Origin: Paenibacillus sp. FSL K6-1330 | GTDB taxonomy: Bacteria > Bacillota > Bacilli > Paenibacillales > Paenibacillaceae | Direction: 5' to 3' | Assembly (NCBI RefSeq): GCF_037976825.1 | Contig: NZ_CP150269.1 | Span: 1,997,501-2,061,500 of the forward strand | Length of the DNA: 64,000 bases | Part shown: positions 48,390 through 57,066 of the stretch, piece by piece | How positions within the stretch are numbered: position 1 is the first letter of the stretch | Layout: each line of letters begins with the position of its first letter | Translations under genes and position numbers: made by a program | The notes under the pieces: model-generated | Databases searched by the model: none | Seen by the model: only the letters and a program-made list of their open reading frames with translations | Told to the model about the DNA's origin: nothing

Positions 48390-48656
48390 ATGTACAACAC
48401 AAATGAGAGTATCGAGGCTCAGAAGAAATATTGCGAAGAGCACGAAGCACCTCACTTCGCACCAAACACAGGACGTTGTTGGAACTGTAATCAAAATATT
48501 TACCAGCCTATCGGTTGGAAATATGAAAATGGCAGGGGAATTCGTGTGGCTGCCGACTCTCCAGATTGCAATCATATCACCGGCATAACAATTGAAAAAG
48601 CAGGTAAAGAACTGGTCACCGGTTGCCCTCATTGCAATCGTAGCTACTGCGATTAG
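48390..48656 (+). CDS. Small cysteine-rich phage protein
   Basis: The 88-residue protein has CWNCNQN, DCNH and TGCPHCNRSYC, giving several CXXC-like pairs, so zinc binding is likely. It begins directly after the SbcD-like stop and lies 11 bp before the SbcC-like gene, splitting the pair. It has a GAGGGAG ribosome site. Confidence 0.6.
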   Translation: MYNTNESIEAQKKYCEEHEAPHFAPNTGRCWNCNQNIYQPIGWKYENGRGIRVAADSPDCNHITGITIEKAGKELVTGCPHCNRSYCD

Positions 48657-48667
48657 GAGGATATTAC

Positions 48668-51202
48668 ATGATTCCATTACGCCTTATCATCCACAATTTC
48701 AGAGCCATTGAACACGGCGACATTGATTTGTCGGCGGTGACGTTGGCAGCGATCGCCGGCCCAAATGGGGCTGGCAAGTCATCAGCATTTACCTTGGGTC
48801 CGCGCTTCGCACTCTTCGGTGACGTAATCAAGGGCATCAGCCTGGACGACCTTGTTCGCAGGGGAGCTCAAGAAATGTCCTTCGAGTTTCATTTTGAGCA
48901 TCAAAGCAATGTATACCGGGTCATCCGGACGCGGAGTACAAAGGGTAAAGGCAAATCTACGCTTGAGCTTCAGCAGCAGGTTAACGGAGCCTGGGAAAGC
49001 CGATCGGCTGAGAAGATCGTCGATACCGAAGCTGTGATCCGCAATCTGCTCAACCTGGACGACGAGACGTTCACGGCCAGCAGCATGATCCTTCAAGGAC
49101 AAGCCAACGCCTTTACCGGAGCTACCGCCGGCAAGCGGAAAGAAATTTTGTCCCAAATTCTCGGACTGAATGTATACGAGCAACTTCAAGAACGTGCGCG
49201 GCAGCGGGCCGCCTTGCTTCATATCGAGATAGAGAAAGCGAAGGACAAGCTTCTGACGCTGGATGAACGCCTTGATGGAAGACTTGAGAAGGTGAAGGAG
49301 CTGCAGACGGTAGAGGACCAGCACGTCGCAATTCAGTCTTTGGTGTCTGGAGACGAGCGGGTGGTTCGGGAAAGCGAACCACAGCTCGCCGTGCTCGAGG
49401 TAAAACGTTCCCGCATATTGCAAATTGATCGGGATCTATCGACGATTGATGACGAGATTGGCGCGTTGCAAAAGGAAAGATCTAACCATCACGAACGCCT
49501 TGAGCGCGCCGAGAAGATTCTTGCGAACGAGGCGGGCATCTTGGCAAAAGCGAACGAGCTGGATCAGGTCAAGCAGCAGATCACCGTACTCGAGGCTCGA
49601 CAGCCTGAACAGGAGCGCCTGCAGCGCGATTTAACAGCGACCGAGGCTGAGGTTTACCAACTGGAAGATGAAACGATTAGGTTGGGCGATCGCATCCTAG
49701 CTATGAAGCAGCAACTTACTGGTCGTGATGTGCTCCGGCAGCAGGCAGGGGAATACGAGGCGGAGGCGGCACGGCTGAAGGACTACGATACCACTGCCGA
49801 GCGTTGGAACCTCTTGGCTACCGATCTGCAGGTGACCGAAATGCAGCGGGAACGAGAAGAGACTCGGCTTGAAAATGAAGAACGTCGTCTTTCTGAGAAG
49901 ATCGCGTCGCTCGAGCAGCAAGAGGCGCACATCCATGACAGTGGCTGTCTTCCGACATGCAAGTTTCAGCAGGCTGCCGCGGCGGCCGTTGCAGAGCTTC
50001 CGGAATTGCGGCAGCGTCTACTTGATCTGGACCGCACGGAATTGAACCGACTTGCCGCTATCATCGCTGAAATCCGGACGGAGCAACAGGAGCTAGGTTA
50101 CGATCCGGCGGTACACCGGGACTGCAAGGCCAAGGTAGACCAACTGCGAGAGGCAGCAACATCCTATGCGGCACTCTCTGGTAAGGACGAGCTGCTGGGG
50201 CAGCTAGAGCAGCAATGCGCCGAGAAGCAGTCCCGCATGAAGGACGGGCAAAAGCGGCGGGATGACCTGCAGCAGCAGCTGGCGAACCTTGAAGCCACGC
50301 TGGCACCACTGCCGGAATTGGCGGCTCGAGCAGATGATCTGCAACGCTGGGCGAAGCTTAAGGACGAGATCGGGGCCTCCCGGGAGGCTGCCGCGAACGC
50401 GAAAGAGCGCATCGGCGCAATCGATCGGGAGATCGCCAGTAAGCAAGGCCGTACGGAAGAAATGGAGAACGAGAAAAACAGTTTAGTGATCGACACGCTC
50501 GAGTATGATTCGTTGAAGCGTGAGCTGGACAAATTGCAGAACGTATTGCAAGACCGTCGCCGGCAGCTCGCAGCGCTGGCTGAACAAATTGGCGGCATTA
50601 AGGCAGTGCTTACTGCACTTGAGGCAGATCAGCAGGAACGGGACCGGGTAGCCATGGCTATTGAACCAAAGGCGCTACGTTGGACCCGTTATCAGGCACT
50701 AATTAAGGCGTTTGGTCGAGACGGTATTCCGGCCCTAATCATTGAGAACGCCGTTCCACAGCTTGAACGTATTGCCAATGAGATTCTTGGTCAGATGAGT
50801 AAAGGGAAGCATTACATCCGCTTCCAGACGCAGAAGGAACTTAAAACACGTGCTGGTCTATCTGAGACGTTGGACATTATGATTGGCGATTGGTCAGCAG
50901 AACGGCCTTATGAGACTTTTTCCGGTGGCGAGCAACTTCGCATCGATTACGCCATCCGATTCGCCCTTGCAGAACTCCTTGCTCAACGAGCTGGCAGTAA
51001 AGTTGAGTGGCTTACGATCGACGAGGGACTTGGCTCTCAGGACGTGGAACATCGGGCACTTGTGCTTGAAGCAATCAAATCGGTAGCCGGACGCTTTAAA
51101 AAGGTCTTAGTAATCACGCACATAGAAGATGCACAGGCTGCTTTTGATCAAATCATTCGTTTTGACAACGCCGATGGCAGTGTTGAAGTTCTTGTTGCAT
51201 GA
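48668..51202 (+). CDS. SbcC-like SMC-family ATPase
   Basis: The 844-residue protein has Walker A GPNGAGKSS (near 35), long coiled-coil arms (about 180-680), a central cysteine pair (Cys427 and Cys431 in SGCLPTCKF), the signature SGGEQLRIDYA and Walker B WLTIDEGLG. Rad50/SbcC zinc hooks are CX2C; here it is CX3C at the midpoint of the protein, a small variation. It pairs with the SbcD-like gene for recombination-dependent replication or DNA-end processing. It overlaps the next gene by 4 bp. Confidence 0.85.
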   Translation: MIPLRLIIHNFRAIEHGDIDLSAVTLAAIAGPNGAGKSSAFTLGPRFALFGDVIKGISLDDLVRRGAQEMSFEFHFEHQSNVYRVIRTRSTKGKGKSTLELQQQVNGAWESRSAEKIVDTEAVIRNLLNLDDETFTASSMILQGQANAFTGATAGKRKEILSQILGLNVYEQLQERARQRAALLHIEIEKAKDKLLTLDERLDGRLEKVKELQTVEDQHVAIQSLVSGDERVVRESEPQLAVLEVKRSRILQIDRDLSTIDDEIGALQKERSNHHERLERAEKILANEAGILAKANELDQVKQQITVLEARQPEQERLQRDLTATEAEVYQLEDETIRLGDRILAMKQQLTGRDVLRQQAGEYEAEAARLKDYDTTAERWNLLATDLQVTEMQREREETRLENEERRLSEKIASLEQQEAHIHDSGCLPTCKFQQAAAAAVAELPELRQRLLDLDRTELNRLAAIIAEIRTEQQELGYDPAVHRDCKAKVDQLREAATSYAALSGKDELLGQLEQQCAEKQSRMKDGQKRRDDLQQQLANLEATLAPLPELAARADDLQRWAKLKDEIGASREAAANAKERIGAIDREIASKQGRTEEMENEKNSLVIDTLEYDSLKRELDKLQNVLQDRRRQLAALAEQIGGIKAVLTALEADQQERDRVAMAIEPKALRWTRYQALIKAFGRDGIPALIIENAVPQLERIANEILGQMSKGKHYIRFQTQKELKTRAGLSETLDIMIGDWSAERPYETFSGGEQLRIDYAIRFALAELLAQRAGSKVEWLTIDEGLGSQDVEHRALVLEAIKSVAGRFKKVLVITHIEDAQAAFDQIIRFDNADGSVEVLVA

Positions 51203-51393
51203 ATGATGAACTTGGCCAACCGATGCTACGCAGCATGATGGGCAATCGGATCTGGAAGCTGATGTCATCCGATCCGGATGAGTTCAAGCGGGAAACCCGG
51301 GCCTACTTCGCCCGGGGATACCCCGGATGGACCGTGTTAAAAGTCAAATACCCGTTTGTGTTTTTGAGGGACGACAGGGGGCGTAAAACGTGA
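51199..51393 (+). CDS. Hypothetical phage protein
   Basis: A 64-residue basic protein (ETRAYFARGYPGWTVLKVKYPFVFLRD) with no known motif. It starts in an ATGA overlap with the SbcC-like stop and overlaps the next gene the same way. Confidence 0.55.
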   Translation: MNDELGQPMLRSMMGNRIWKLMSSDPDEFKRETRAYFARGYPGWTVLKVKYPFVFLRDDRGRKT

Positions 51394-51584
51394 ATGAGCC
51401 TGTGCAACTTGATCTCTTTGAAGATCAACTTGATCAACCTATTTTAAACGGCATGTACTTCGAACGGTCTTCAGGAAAGTTTGTCTCCTATGTCCTTGGG
51501 CGTCGGCACTTTGAGATATCACCGGGCCGATGCCTGGGGGATAAGGAATGGAAAGAACGAATTATGAGGGAGCGTGCGATATGA
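51390..51584 (+). CDS. Hypothetical phage protein with a QLDLFEDQ segment
   Basis: A 64-residue protein starting MNEPVQLDLFEDQLDQP. QLxLF-type peptides are clamp-binding motifs in bacteria, so a link to the host beta clamp is possible, but this is inference. It overlaps both neighbours. Confidence 0.5.
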   Translation: MNEPVQLDLFEDQLDQPILNGMYFERSSGKFVSYVLGRRHFEISPGRCLGDKEWKERIMRERAI

Positions 51585-51862
51585 GTCAGATGACACAAGA
51601 AGAATTAATGCAGCGTTCAAAGGAAATTGTGGACTTTCTTTCCGAAAAAAACGAGGAAGCGAAGACAGCAGGGATTGATCAGCACGGACATTTCTATACT
51701 TCTGTGGCCTTTACATTAGGATCATTGATCGGATTTGACTTCAAGCCAGAAGGATACGGCCCAATGATCGCCACAATGATTGAATCCCTTACTGACGGGC
51801 TTCAGGCAGGCGTCCAGGGCAAAGGAGTAAATGGAACCTTTATTAAAATCGTGCGGGATTAA
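51581..51862 (+). CDS. Hypothetical phage protein
   Basis: The 93-residue protein has a helical start and a Gly/Phe-rich middle (FYTSVAFTLGSLIGFDFKPEGYGP). ATG 51581 follows GAGGGAGCGTGC; the longer reading from 51548 lacks a ribosome site. Its function is unknown. Confidence 0.6.
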   Translation: MSQMTQEELMQRSKEIVDFLSEKNEEAKTAGIDQHGHFYTSVAFTLGSLIGFDFKPEGYGPMIATMIESLTDGLQAGVQGKGVNGTFIKIVRD

Positions 51863-51885
51863 TAGCAATTTAAGGGGATGAGCAA

Positions 51886-52812
51886 ATGCCCGAAGGCAGT
51901 TACCCTTTTCCGATATACTCCGGATTACTCGAGCCAGAACATTACAAAAGAATAGGCAGCGCGATATGGCTTTTCCTCTGGTGCGTAAGCTCCACGACGG
52001 CGGAGAGAGAAGAAGAAGGAACGGTCTGGGGCATCGTCCTTGGGAACAAGCCTATGAAGTTGTTTGAGATATCCGAAAGGTTCGGAGTCAACGAAAAAAC
52101 TGTGAGCCGCTGGTTGGACACCTTAGAGAATCATCAATACATACGAGTGACCAGGGCTCCAAGAGGCTTAATACTCTGGGTCAGAAACTCCAAAAAGAGA
52201 ACAGACAAAAATGTCCGATCACCCGGAAATGAACAGACAGAAATGTCCGATCACATCGACGGTGATAAGACAAATATGTCTGATCACAAACAAACTGATC
52301 AGACAAAAATGTCCGATCAGACGTCATTTTCGGATAGTGATCGGACAAATATGTCTGATCTAAAAGATATTAAAGATCTTACTATTACTACTACTACTGG
52401 GGATTGGATTGAGGAAGATGCTGACCCTCAGATAGACGGAATGATTGCCATTTTAAACGCTTATTGCAAGATGCACAACAAGCTTGATATACATGTCACC
52501 CCTTACGAACGTGAAGCCATGGGTAAGATGGTCGCCGGAGGTACGCCTAACCCTTTTACCATTCGAACTATGGCAAGCCTGCTCGAGGCCAAGCGAAAGC
52601 GTGAGGGTGCGCGTTTTAAAATGCCCAAGAGCTTCCTGTACTACGTTGAAGGCATTGAAGAGGCTTGGCAGAACTCCCAAACTATCAGTCCGCCGATGAC
52701 TGAAGTCGCCCAGGGAACGCCAGAGCAACCGAAACGAATGAGCAAGCAACAACAGGCACTTGAAAACTTACGAAGACGTGCGAGGGAGGAACGGCAGCGT
52801 GAACAGAGCTGA
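51886..52812 (+). CDS. Phage replication initiator (SPP1 G38P-like position)
   Basis: The 308-residue protein has a helix-turn-helix (about 65-90: FEISERFGVNEKTVSRWLDTL) at the N-terminus, then a repetitive stretch (about 110-160) of repeated (T/K)xMSD units, then a helical C-terminus. The repetitive stretch is caused by iterons in the DNA (52204-52361), so the origin lies inside the gene as in SPP1 gene 38. It is followed by the helicase loader and DnaB-type helicase, as in SPP1. Confidence 0.8.
   Translation: MPEGSYPFPIYSGLLEPEHYKRIGSAIWLFLWCVSSTTAEREEEGTVWGIVLGNKPMKLFEISERFGVNEKTVSRWLDTLENHQYIRVTRAPRGLILWVRNSKKRTDKNVRSPGNEQTEMSDHIDGDKTNMSDHKQTDQTKMSDQTSFSDSDRTNMSDLKDIKDLTITTTTGDWIEEDADPQIDGMIAILNAYCKMHNKLDIHVTPYEREAMGKMVAGGTPNPFTIRTMASLLEAKRKREGARFKMPKSFLYYVEGIEEAWQNSQTISPPMTEVAQGTPEQPKRMSKQQQALENLRRRAREERQREQS
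52204..52361 (+). promoter_or_regulatory. Iteron array, probable phage replication origin
   Basis: Five 18-bp repeats of GACA(A/G)A(A/T)ATGTC(C/T)GATC(A/T) start at 52204, 52236, 52269, 52302 and 52344, with spacings of 32, 33, 33 and 42 bp. Each has a palindromic core (GACA-N4-TGTC), and copies 4 and 5 extend to a wider GATC-flanked palindrome. An AT-rich stretch (52361-52399) follows and could be the unwinding site. One repeat is out of frame with the rest in the initiator gene. Confidence 0.83.
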
Positions 52813-53134
52813 GGTAATCGACCTTTTCATCGAAATCAAGCAAGAGTACCCACAATTTAACGACAGTGACGAAGAAGTTGATCGTCACTTGAAATATCTC
52901 AAAGATTTCCCGTTTGACGCAGCTTTGAATAACGTCGAGCAGCACATCAGGACAAATAAATGGCCGCCCGGCATCTCAGAAATCCGGGGGAGCTTGGGGG
53001 AACAGATCGAGCGTGACCGCATGAAGTCTTTCACGCAAGAGTATTTCGCAGAACGCGCCCAGGCTAAGAAGGAGGCATGCCCGCCACCGCCAGGCTGGAA
53101 GGAGTCCATTTATGCAAAACTCAGACGTGCTTGA
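52799..53134 (+). CDS. Replicative helicase loader/inhibitor (SPP1 G39P-type)
   Basis: The 111-residue protein matches the G39P N-terminal region (RAEVIDLFIEIKQEYPQFN) and NKWPPGISEIR, and it is placed between initiator and helicase as in SPP1. G39P delivers the DnaB-type helicase to the initiator. GTG 52799 follows GGGAGGAAC; it overlaps the initiator end by 14 bp. Confidence 0.8.
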   Translation: MNRAEVIDLFIEIKQEYPQFNDSDEEVDRHLKYLKDFPFDAALNNVEQHIRTNKWPPGISEIRGSLGEQIERDRMKSFTQEYFAERAQAKKEACPPPPGWKESIYAKLRRA

Positions 53135-54536
53135 CATGTTCATGCCAGATATGCCGCATGCATTGGCAGCCGAATGCTCCGTGCTTGGCGCGATACTGTT
53201 GGAACCTTCAGTATTTGAGCAGGCAGAGGCACTCCCAGTCCAGGCGTATCATCACGCTGGCCACCAGCTTATTTTTCAAGCGATGACGGAGCTGACGGAA
53301 GAGGGAATCCCGATCGACCTTGTAACGCTGACTGGACGCCTTGGTGACAAAGGGCAGATTGAAGAGATCGGTGGCCCATCATATCTGGCGAAACTGGCCC
53401 ACAGCGTGCCAAGGACAGAGAACATTGAATCCTACGTGACCGACGTACACAACAAATTCATACTTCGGGAATATATCAGATCTACGATGGCAACGGTCCA
53501 GGCAGCTGCTGCGGGGACAGACCTTCAGAGTCTTATCACATCAGCCCAACAGGTAGCAACGACGCTGGCCGACAGGGCGGCGCCGAAGCAGGATTTCAAA
53601 CGGATCAACGATGTGTTGGTTGAGGTCATCGAGGAGACAGAGAACAAAGCCGAGGTTTATAAAACGGGGAAAGTCACAGGAATTGAGACAGGATACACGG
53701 ATTTAGATAGCATCCTTGGTGGTTTGCAGAAGAACGATTTGATTATCGTTGCAGCGCGACCATCGGTCGGGAAAACAGCTTTCGCCTTGAACATCGCTCA
53801 GAACGTGGCCGCCCGTATTGAGGAACCTGTCGCTATTTTCAGTTTAGAGATGTCCGCCGCACAGTTGGTCACAAGGATGGTCAGCGCAGAGGGCAATCTC
53901 GAGGCGAGTAGGCTCAAGATGGGTGATATGGGGTCCGAGGATTGGACCAAGATGGCAGCAGCTGCTGGAGCATTAGGCGGAACGAATATCCTGATTGACG
54001 ATTCCCCGGGAATCACGGTTCATGACATTCGGTCGAAATGCCGCCGGTTGAAGAAGCAGGAAGGGCTTGGGCTGATTGTGATCGATTACCTGCAGTTGAT
54101 ATCAAGTGTCAGCAAGGGCCGCGGGCAGGAGAATCGGCAGCAGGAGGTATCGGAGATCTCCAGGACATTAAAGCAGTTGGCTAAAGAGTTGGATGTGCCA
54201 ATCATCGCGCTTTCCCAGCTCAGCCGAGGTGTGGAACAGCGGCAAGACAAGCGTCCGATGATGAGCGACCTTCGGGAATCCGGATCGATCGAGCAGGACG
54301 CCGATATCGTGGCTTTCTTGTACCGGGATGATTACTACAATCAGGAATCTGAGAAGAAAAACATCATCGAAATCATCATTGCTAAACAGCGGAACGGCCC
54401 TGTGGGTACTGTGGAGCTGGTGTTCCTGAAGCAATTCAATAAATTCGTCAATTACGATCGGGTGCATTTGGATCCCGGTCCACAGCCACCAAAACCAAAC
54501 AAGGTGGTCAATATGGAAAAGCGCCAATGGGCGTGA
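53112..54536 (+). CDS. DnaB-type replicative helicase
   Basis: The 474-residue protein has the DnaB N-terminal domain (AAECSVLGAILLEP), Walker A ARPSVGKTAF (near 216), Walker B (GLIVIDYLQL), DnaB motif DLRESGSIEQDADIV and a C-terminal tail. It is the replicative helicase of the prophage, loaded by the G39P-type protein. The ATG follows GGAAGGAG, and it overlaps the loader end by 23 bp. Confidence 0.95.
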   Translation: MQNSDVLDMFMPDMPHALAAECSVLGAILLEPSVFEQAEALPVQAYHHAGHQLIFQAMTELTEEGIPIDLVTLTGRLGDKGQIEEIGGPSYLAKLAHSVPRTENIESYVTDVHNKFILREYIRSTMATVQAAAAGTDLQSLITSAQQVATTLADRAAPKQDFKRINDVLVEVIEETENKAEVYKTGKVTGIETGYTDLDSILGGLQKNDLIIVAARPSVGKTAFALNIAQNVAARIEEPVAIFSLEMSAAQLVTRMVSAEGNLEASRLKMGDMGSEDWTKMAAAAGALGGTNILIDDSPGITVHDIRSKCRRLKKQEGLGLIVIDYLQLISSVSKGRGQENRQQEVSEISRTLKQLAKELDVPIIALSQLSRGVEQRQDKRPMMSDLRESGSIEQDADIVAFLYRDDYYNQESEKKNIIEIIIAKQRNGPVGTVELVFLKQFNKFVNYDRVHLDPGPQPPKPNKVVNMEKRQWA

Positions 54537-54548
54537 GGGAGGAATAGA

Positions 54549-54716
54549 TTGGGGAAACAAGCGAGACCAACAAAACCCACTCGTAAGCAGAAAGAAGAAA
54601 TGAAGGCATGGAAGCTTGTTCCGGATTCTTGGCTAGTCGTCCAAGATACCCCGACTGAGTTGCTTTTGATTAGTAAGAGCGGATTAAAGAAACGTGTCAT
54701 ACGTCGAGGTGCATGA
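54549..54716 (+). CDS. DUF6906-like small phage protein
   Basis: An overlooked ORF of 55 residues starting TTG 54549 after GGGAGGAATAGA. The product begins MGKQARPTKPTRKQKEEMK and continues LVPDSWLVVQDTPTELLLI, the pattern of DUF6906-type phage proteins. It overlaps the next gene by 4 bp (ATGA). Confidence 0.65.
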   Translation: MGKQARPTKPTRKQKEEMKAWKLVPDSWLVVQDTPTELLLISKSGLKKRVIRRGA

Positions 54717-54904
54717 TGGGGAGTCCGTGGAGCAAGTGGAGCGTGTTCGAATACATGAGGCATCGGTTCATGCATACAGGCAGTGTCCCTGATCGCCAGG
54801 AGCTGCTTATAGAGTTTTCAGACATGGAGTCTTCTAAGATCGACGAGGGCGTTAAAGAATTTGAGCTCGCTATGAAGATCGGAGGCGGGAAGCTTGCGCA
54901 GTGA
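54713..54904 (+). CDS. Hypothetical phage protein
   Basis: A 63-residue protein (WSKWSVFEYMRHRFMHTGSV...) starting with two Met codons in an ATGA overlap with the gene before. Its function is unknown. Confidence 0.55.
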   Translation: MMGSPWSKWSVFEYMRHRFMHTGSVPDRQELLIEFSDMESSKIDEGVKEFELAMKIGGGKLAQ

Positions 54905-55070
54905 AGCTCGTATCGATCCGTTCTTCCAGGAGGCACCGTGGGAAATCATCTACGACAACGACGGCCGGCAAATAGGAGAAGTTTTCGTGCTCCGTGGCTG
55001 GTCGAAGTCTACAAGAAAAAGGAGGGCCAAGAAACATGGAAGTGCGAGACGAAATCAAAAGGGTTATTGA
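54894..55070 (+). CDS. Small basic hypothetical protein (58 aa)
   Basis: An overlooked ORF starting TTG 54894, with GGAGGCGGGAAGC upstream, and ending TGA at 55070. The product has FFQEAPWEIIYDNDGRQIGE and an Arg/Lys-rich C-terminus. Overlaps with genes on both sides fit the compact style here. Confidence 0.5.
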   Translation: MRSEARIDPFFQEAPWEIIYDNDGRQIGEVFVLRGWSKSTRKRRAKKHGSARRNQKGY

Positions 55071-55164
55071 CGACCTTGAAACGAAGGCAAAGGCTGTCAA
55101 TAACACGGCTGCTGCTGCGGCCTACCTGTACGCCGCCGAAGAATTGAAGAAGGTGGGGAAATGA
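55036..55164 (+). CDS. Short helical hypothetical protein (42 aa)
   Basis: An overlooked ORF starting ATG 55036 after AAAAAGGAGGGCC and ending in the ATGA overlap with the resolvase gene. The product is Ala-rich and helical (VIDDLETKAKAVNNTAAAAA). Its function is unknown. Confidence 0.55.
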   Translation: MEVRDEIKRVIDDLETKAKAVNNTAAAAAYLYAAEELKKVGK

Positions 55165-55697
55165 ACCGTTACGTCGGAGTGGACCACTCAACTAAAACGG
55201 GGGTCGCTATATTGGACCCGAACGGTAATGTCTTGAAAAGGATCGAGATCCAAGCCGATGGTGCGTTAGATGCTGCACGAATCAACGATGTCGTTGTCAG
55301 GACACTCCGGTTAATCCAGCCAACCGACAAAGTGGCCATCGAGGGATTTTCCTACGCTTCAACGGGTTCGTTTGTGGGACAACAATACGCGATAGGTTGG
55401 GCAATTCGCATTGGTTTATATGTGCGAAGGCAAAAGTATATCGAGGTTGCTCCCACGCAGCTTAAAAAATTTGTGACCGGGGTCGGGAAAGGATCTAAAG
55501 AAGAGCTAATCTTACCCATATATAAACGATGGGGATTTGAACACCCAAGCGATAACGTCCGAGATGCTTTTGTCCTGGCTCAAATCATAAGAGCAATTCA
55601 TGAGCCTGTGCAGCTCACTAAACCGCAACAGGAAGTCATTCATAACCTTATAAATCCGCCCGCTAAAAAGCCGGCTAAAAAGAAGAAGGGAAAGTGA
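55161..55697 (+). CDS. RuvC-like Holliday junction resolvase of the phage
   Basis: The 178-residue protein has RNase H-like fold motifs: first acidic residue in RYVGVDHSTKTG, the Glu of VAIEGFSY, and NVRDAFVLAQI. It likely cuts branched DNA made by replication or recombination before packaging. It differs clearly from the chromosomal ruvC at 2862. A basic tail (AKKPAKKKKGK) ends the protein. Confidence 0.85.
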   Translation: MNRYVGVDHSTKTGVAILDPNGNVLKRIEIQADGALDAARINDVVVRTLRLIQPTDKVAIEGFSYASTGSFVGQQYAIGWAIRIGLYVRRQKYIEVAPTQLKKFVTGVGKGSKEELILPIYKRWGFEHPSDNVRDAFVLAQIIRAIHEPVQLTKPQQEVIHNLINPPAKKPAKKKKGK

Positions 55698-55702
55698 TAG
55701 GG

Positions 55703-56530
55703 ATGGTTAAAAACTACGCGAAATTTACTGCTGAAATTCAAAAAGGGATCAACATCAAAGGTTCAGATGTAGAAATGAAAATATTAATTCCGTTGAAGGC
55801 TGCTCAACCATATCTGAATTTTCTAAGCAATAGCCAAGGTAACGAAGTGAATATCTTTGTAGGAGATCCGCAGATGGCTTTCGATTTCGAAGAGGATGAA
55901 GACGATGCCTACAAGATTTACCAAGGTGGGCGGCGTGTAATTACAGATGCTTCCGGCGTGGTGACATCGGTCGAGCAGCCGGATGAGCAAAAGGATGAAA
56001 ATCAGGCTGAGCTGGATTTAGAGGGGGCAGCTTCTGAGGCAGAAGCGAAAGGGAATGAAGAACATTCCGGCGATCCAGCAGGGGACTTACCGCCGACAGA
56101 GGAAGGCGAGGAGCTGAACGATTCGGAAAAGGAAATCATGGGTGAGGGTTCAACGCAAGAAGGTTCTGATCTTCCGGAATGGATGCAGGAACAGCAGCAT
56201 GAGGAAAAAACTGATGAACAGGAAATGACCTTTGAGGAATCAGATCAGGAGTCTGCAACTGATGGTGTTTCTGAGGTTAAGGAGCCTCAGGCATCCAGCG
56301 ATGAAGAGATTAGTAAGGAGGAGCTGGAACAGTTCATTTTAAAAGAACGTCCTTCCTTCGAAGATATTCCATTAGATTTCCCGTTGTTCTTGGAAAAACG
56401 ATTGAAAGAGGGTAAGACATGGGTTGAAATTTCTAAGATTGCTGGCATTCCTTCCAGCCAAATTCAGCCGAAGTGGAAGAAGTATAAGGAAATGGTCACC
56501 AAGATGATGAGAGACGGCGGAGCAGCTTAA
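55703..56530 (+). CDS. Acidic phage protein of unknown function
   Basis: The 275-residue protein has a conserved-looking N-terminus (KNYAKFTAEIQKGINIKGSD, ILIPLKAAQPYLNFL), a long acidic, repetitive Glu/Asp-rich middle (about 90-195), and a C-terminal part with WVEISKIAGIPSSQIQPKW that may bind DNA. ATG 55703 or GTG 55694 could be the start. It is the last gene of the compact early block and is followed by a hairpin. Confidence 0.55.
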   Translation: MVKNYAKFTAEIQKGINIKGSDVEMKILIPLKAAQPYLNFLSNSQGNEVNIFVGDPQMAFDFEEDEDDAYKIYQGGRRVITDASGVVTSVEQPDEQKDENQAELDLEGAASEAEAKGNEEHSGDPAGDLPPTEEGEELNDSEKEIMGEGSTQEGSDLPEWMQEQQHEEKTDEQEMTFEESDQESATDGVSEVKEPQASSDEEISKEELEQFILKERPSFEDIPLDFPLFLEKRLKEGKTWVEISKIAGIPSSQIQPKWKKYKEMVTKMMRDGGAA

Positions 56531-56548
56531 TAGATACCAGAGTCACAA

Positions 56549-56570
56549 CCCCGGTCGAAGCAGACCGGGG
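56549..56570 (+). terminator. Hairpin ending the early operon
   Basis: CCCCGGTC (56549-56556) pairs perfectly with GACCGGGG (56563-56570). The following sequence (GCCTAAATAC) is not T-rich, so it may be a weak terminator. Confidence 0.5.
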
Positions 56571-56610
56571 GCCTAAATACATTTTAAGCAGAAGTTAGTA
56601 TGTAGCAGAG

Positions 56611-56922
56611 TTAATAATTCCTAAATTGATCCTCAAGTTTCTGAAAATGTCTTTTCTCTAGATATTTTGTTAGTTTCATTAATGGTTTTATAGCAATATG
56701 AGCAGCTTCACAAGCCGCGGCATAAATTAAAAAAGGTAGCGTGTAGCTGTCTGTCAAATCTAAAAAAGCTTGGAGCTCATCACTATCGGGTACCTTAGAA
56801 ACTTTAAGCTGGAATCCTAAAAACACCGCTATTGATATGTAAGAAATAAATTTCAACCCATAGAGAGCATAATTTAAAGATTTTAAAAGACCATCAAATG
56901 CTACAAGTAAGAATGAATACAT
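56611..56922 (-). CDS. Hypothetical membrane protein on the opposite strand
   Basis: A 103-residue AT-rich gene on the minus strand. The product has two or three hydrophobic segments (about 3-12, 22-38 and 63-80). AGGAGG lies ten bases before the ATG. It is lone and opposite to its neighbours, as accessory (moron) genes often are. Confidence 0.55.
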   Translation of the reverse strand: MYSFLLVAFDGLLKSLNYALYGLKFISYISIAVFLGFQLKVSKVPDSDELQAFLDLTDSYTLPFLIYAAACEAAHIAIKPLMKLTKYLEKRHFQKLEDQFRNY

Positions 56923-57066
56923 TATCAAAAACCTCCTAATTTTTAATATCGGAAGTTTTGCTAGTATTAATGAACAAAAAATAGACCCCCTAATCCTTGG
57001 TCGGGGCGGGGGGCAATCGGTAATATATTCCTCTCAATGATTATAACATAAAGGGGATTGAGGGGA

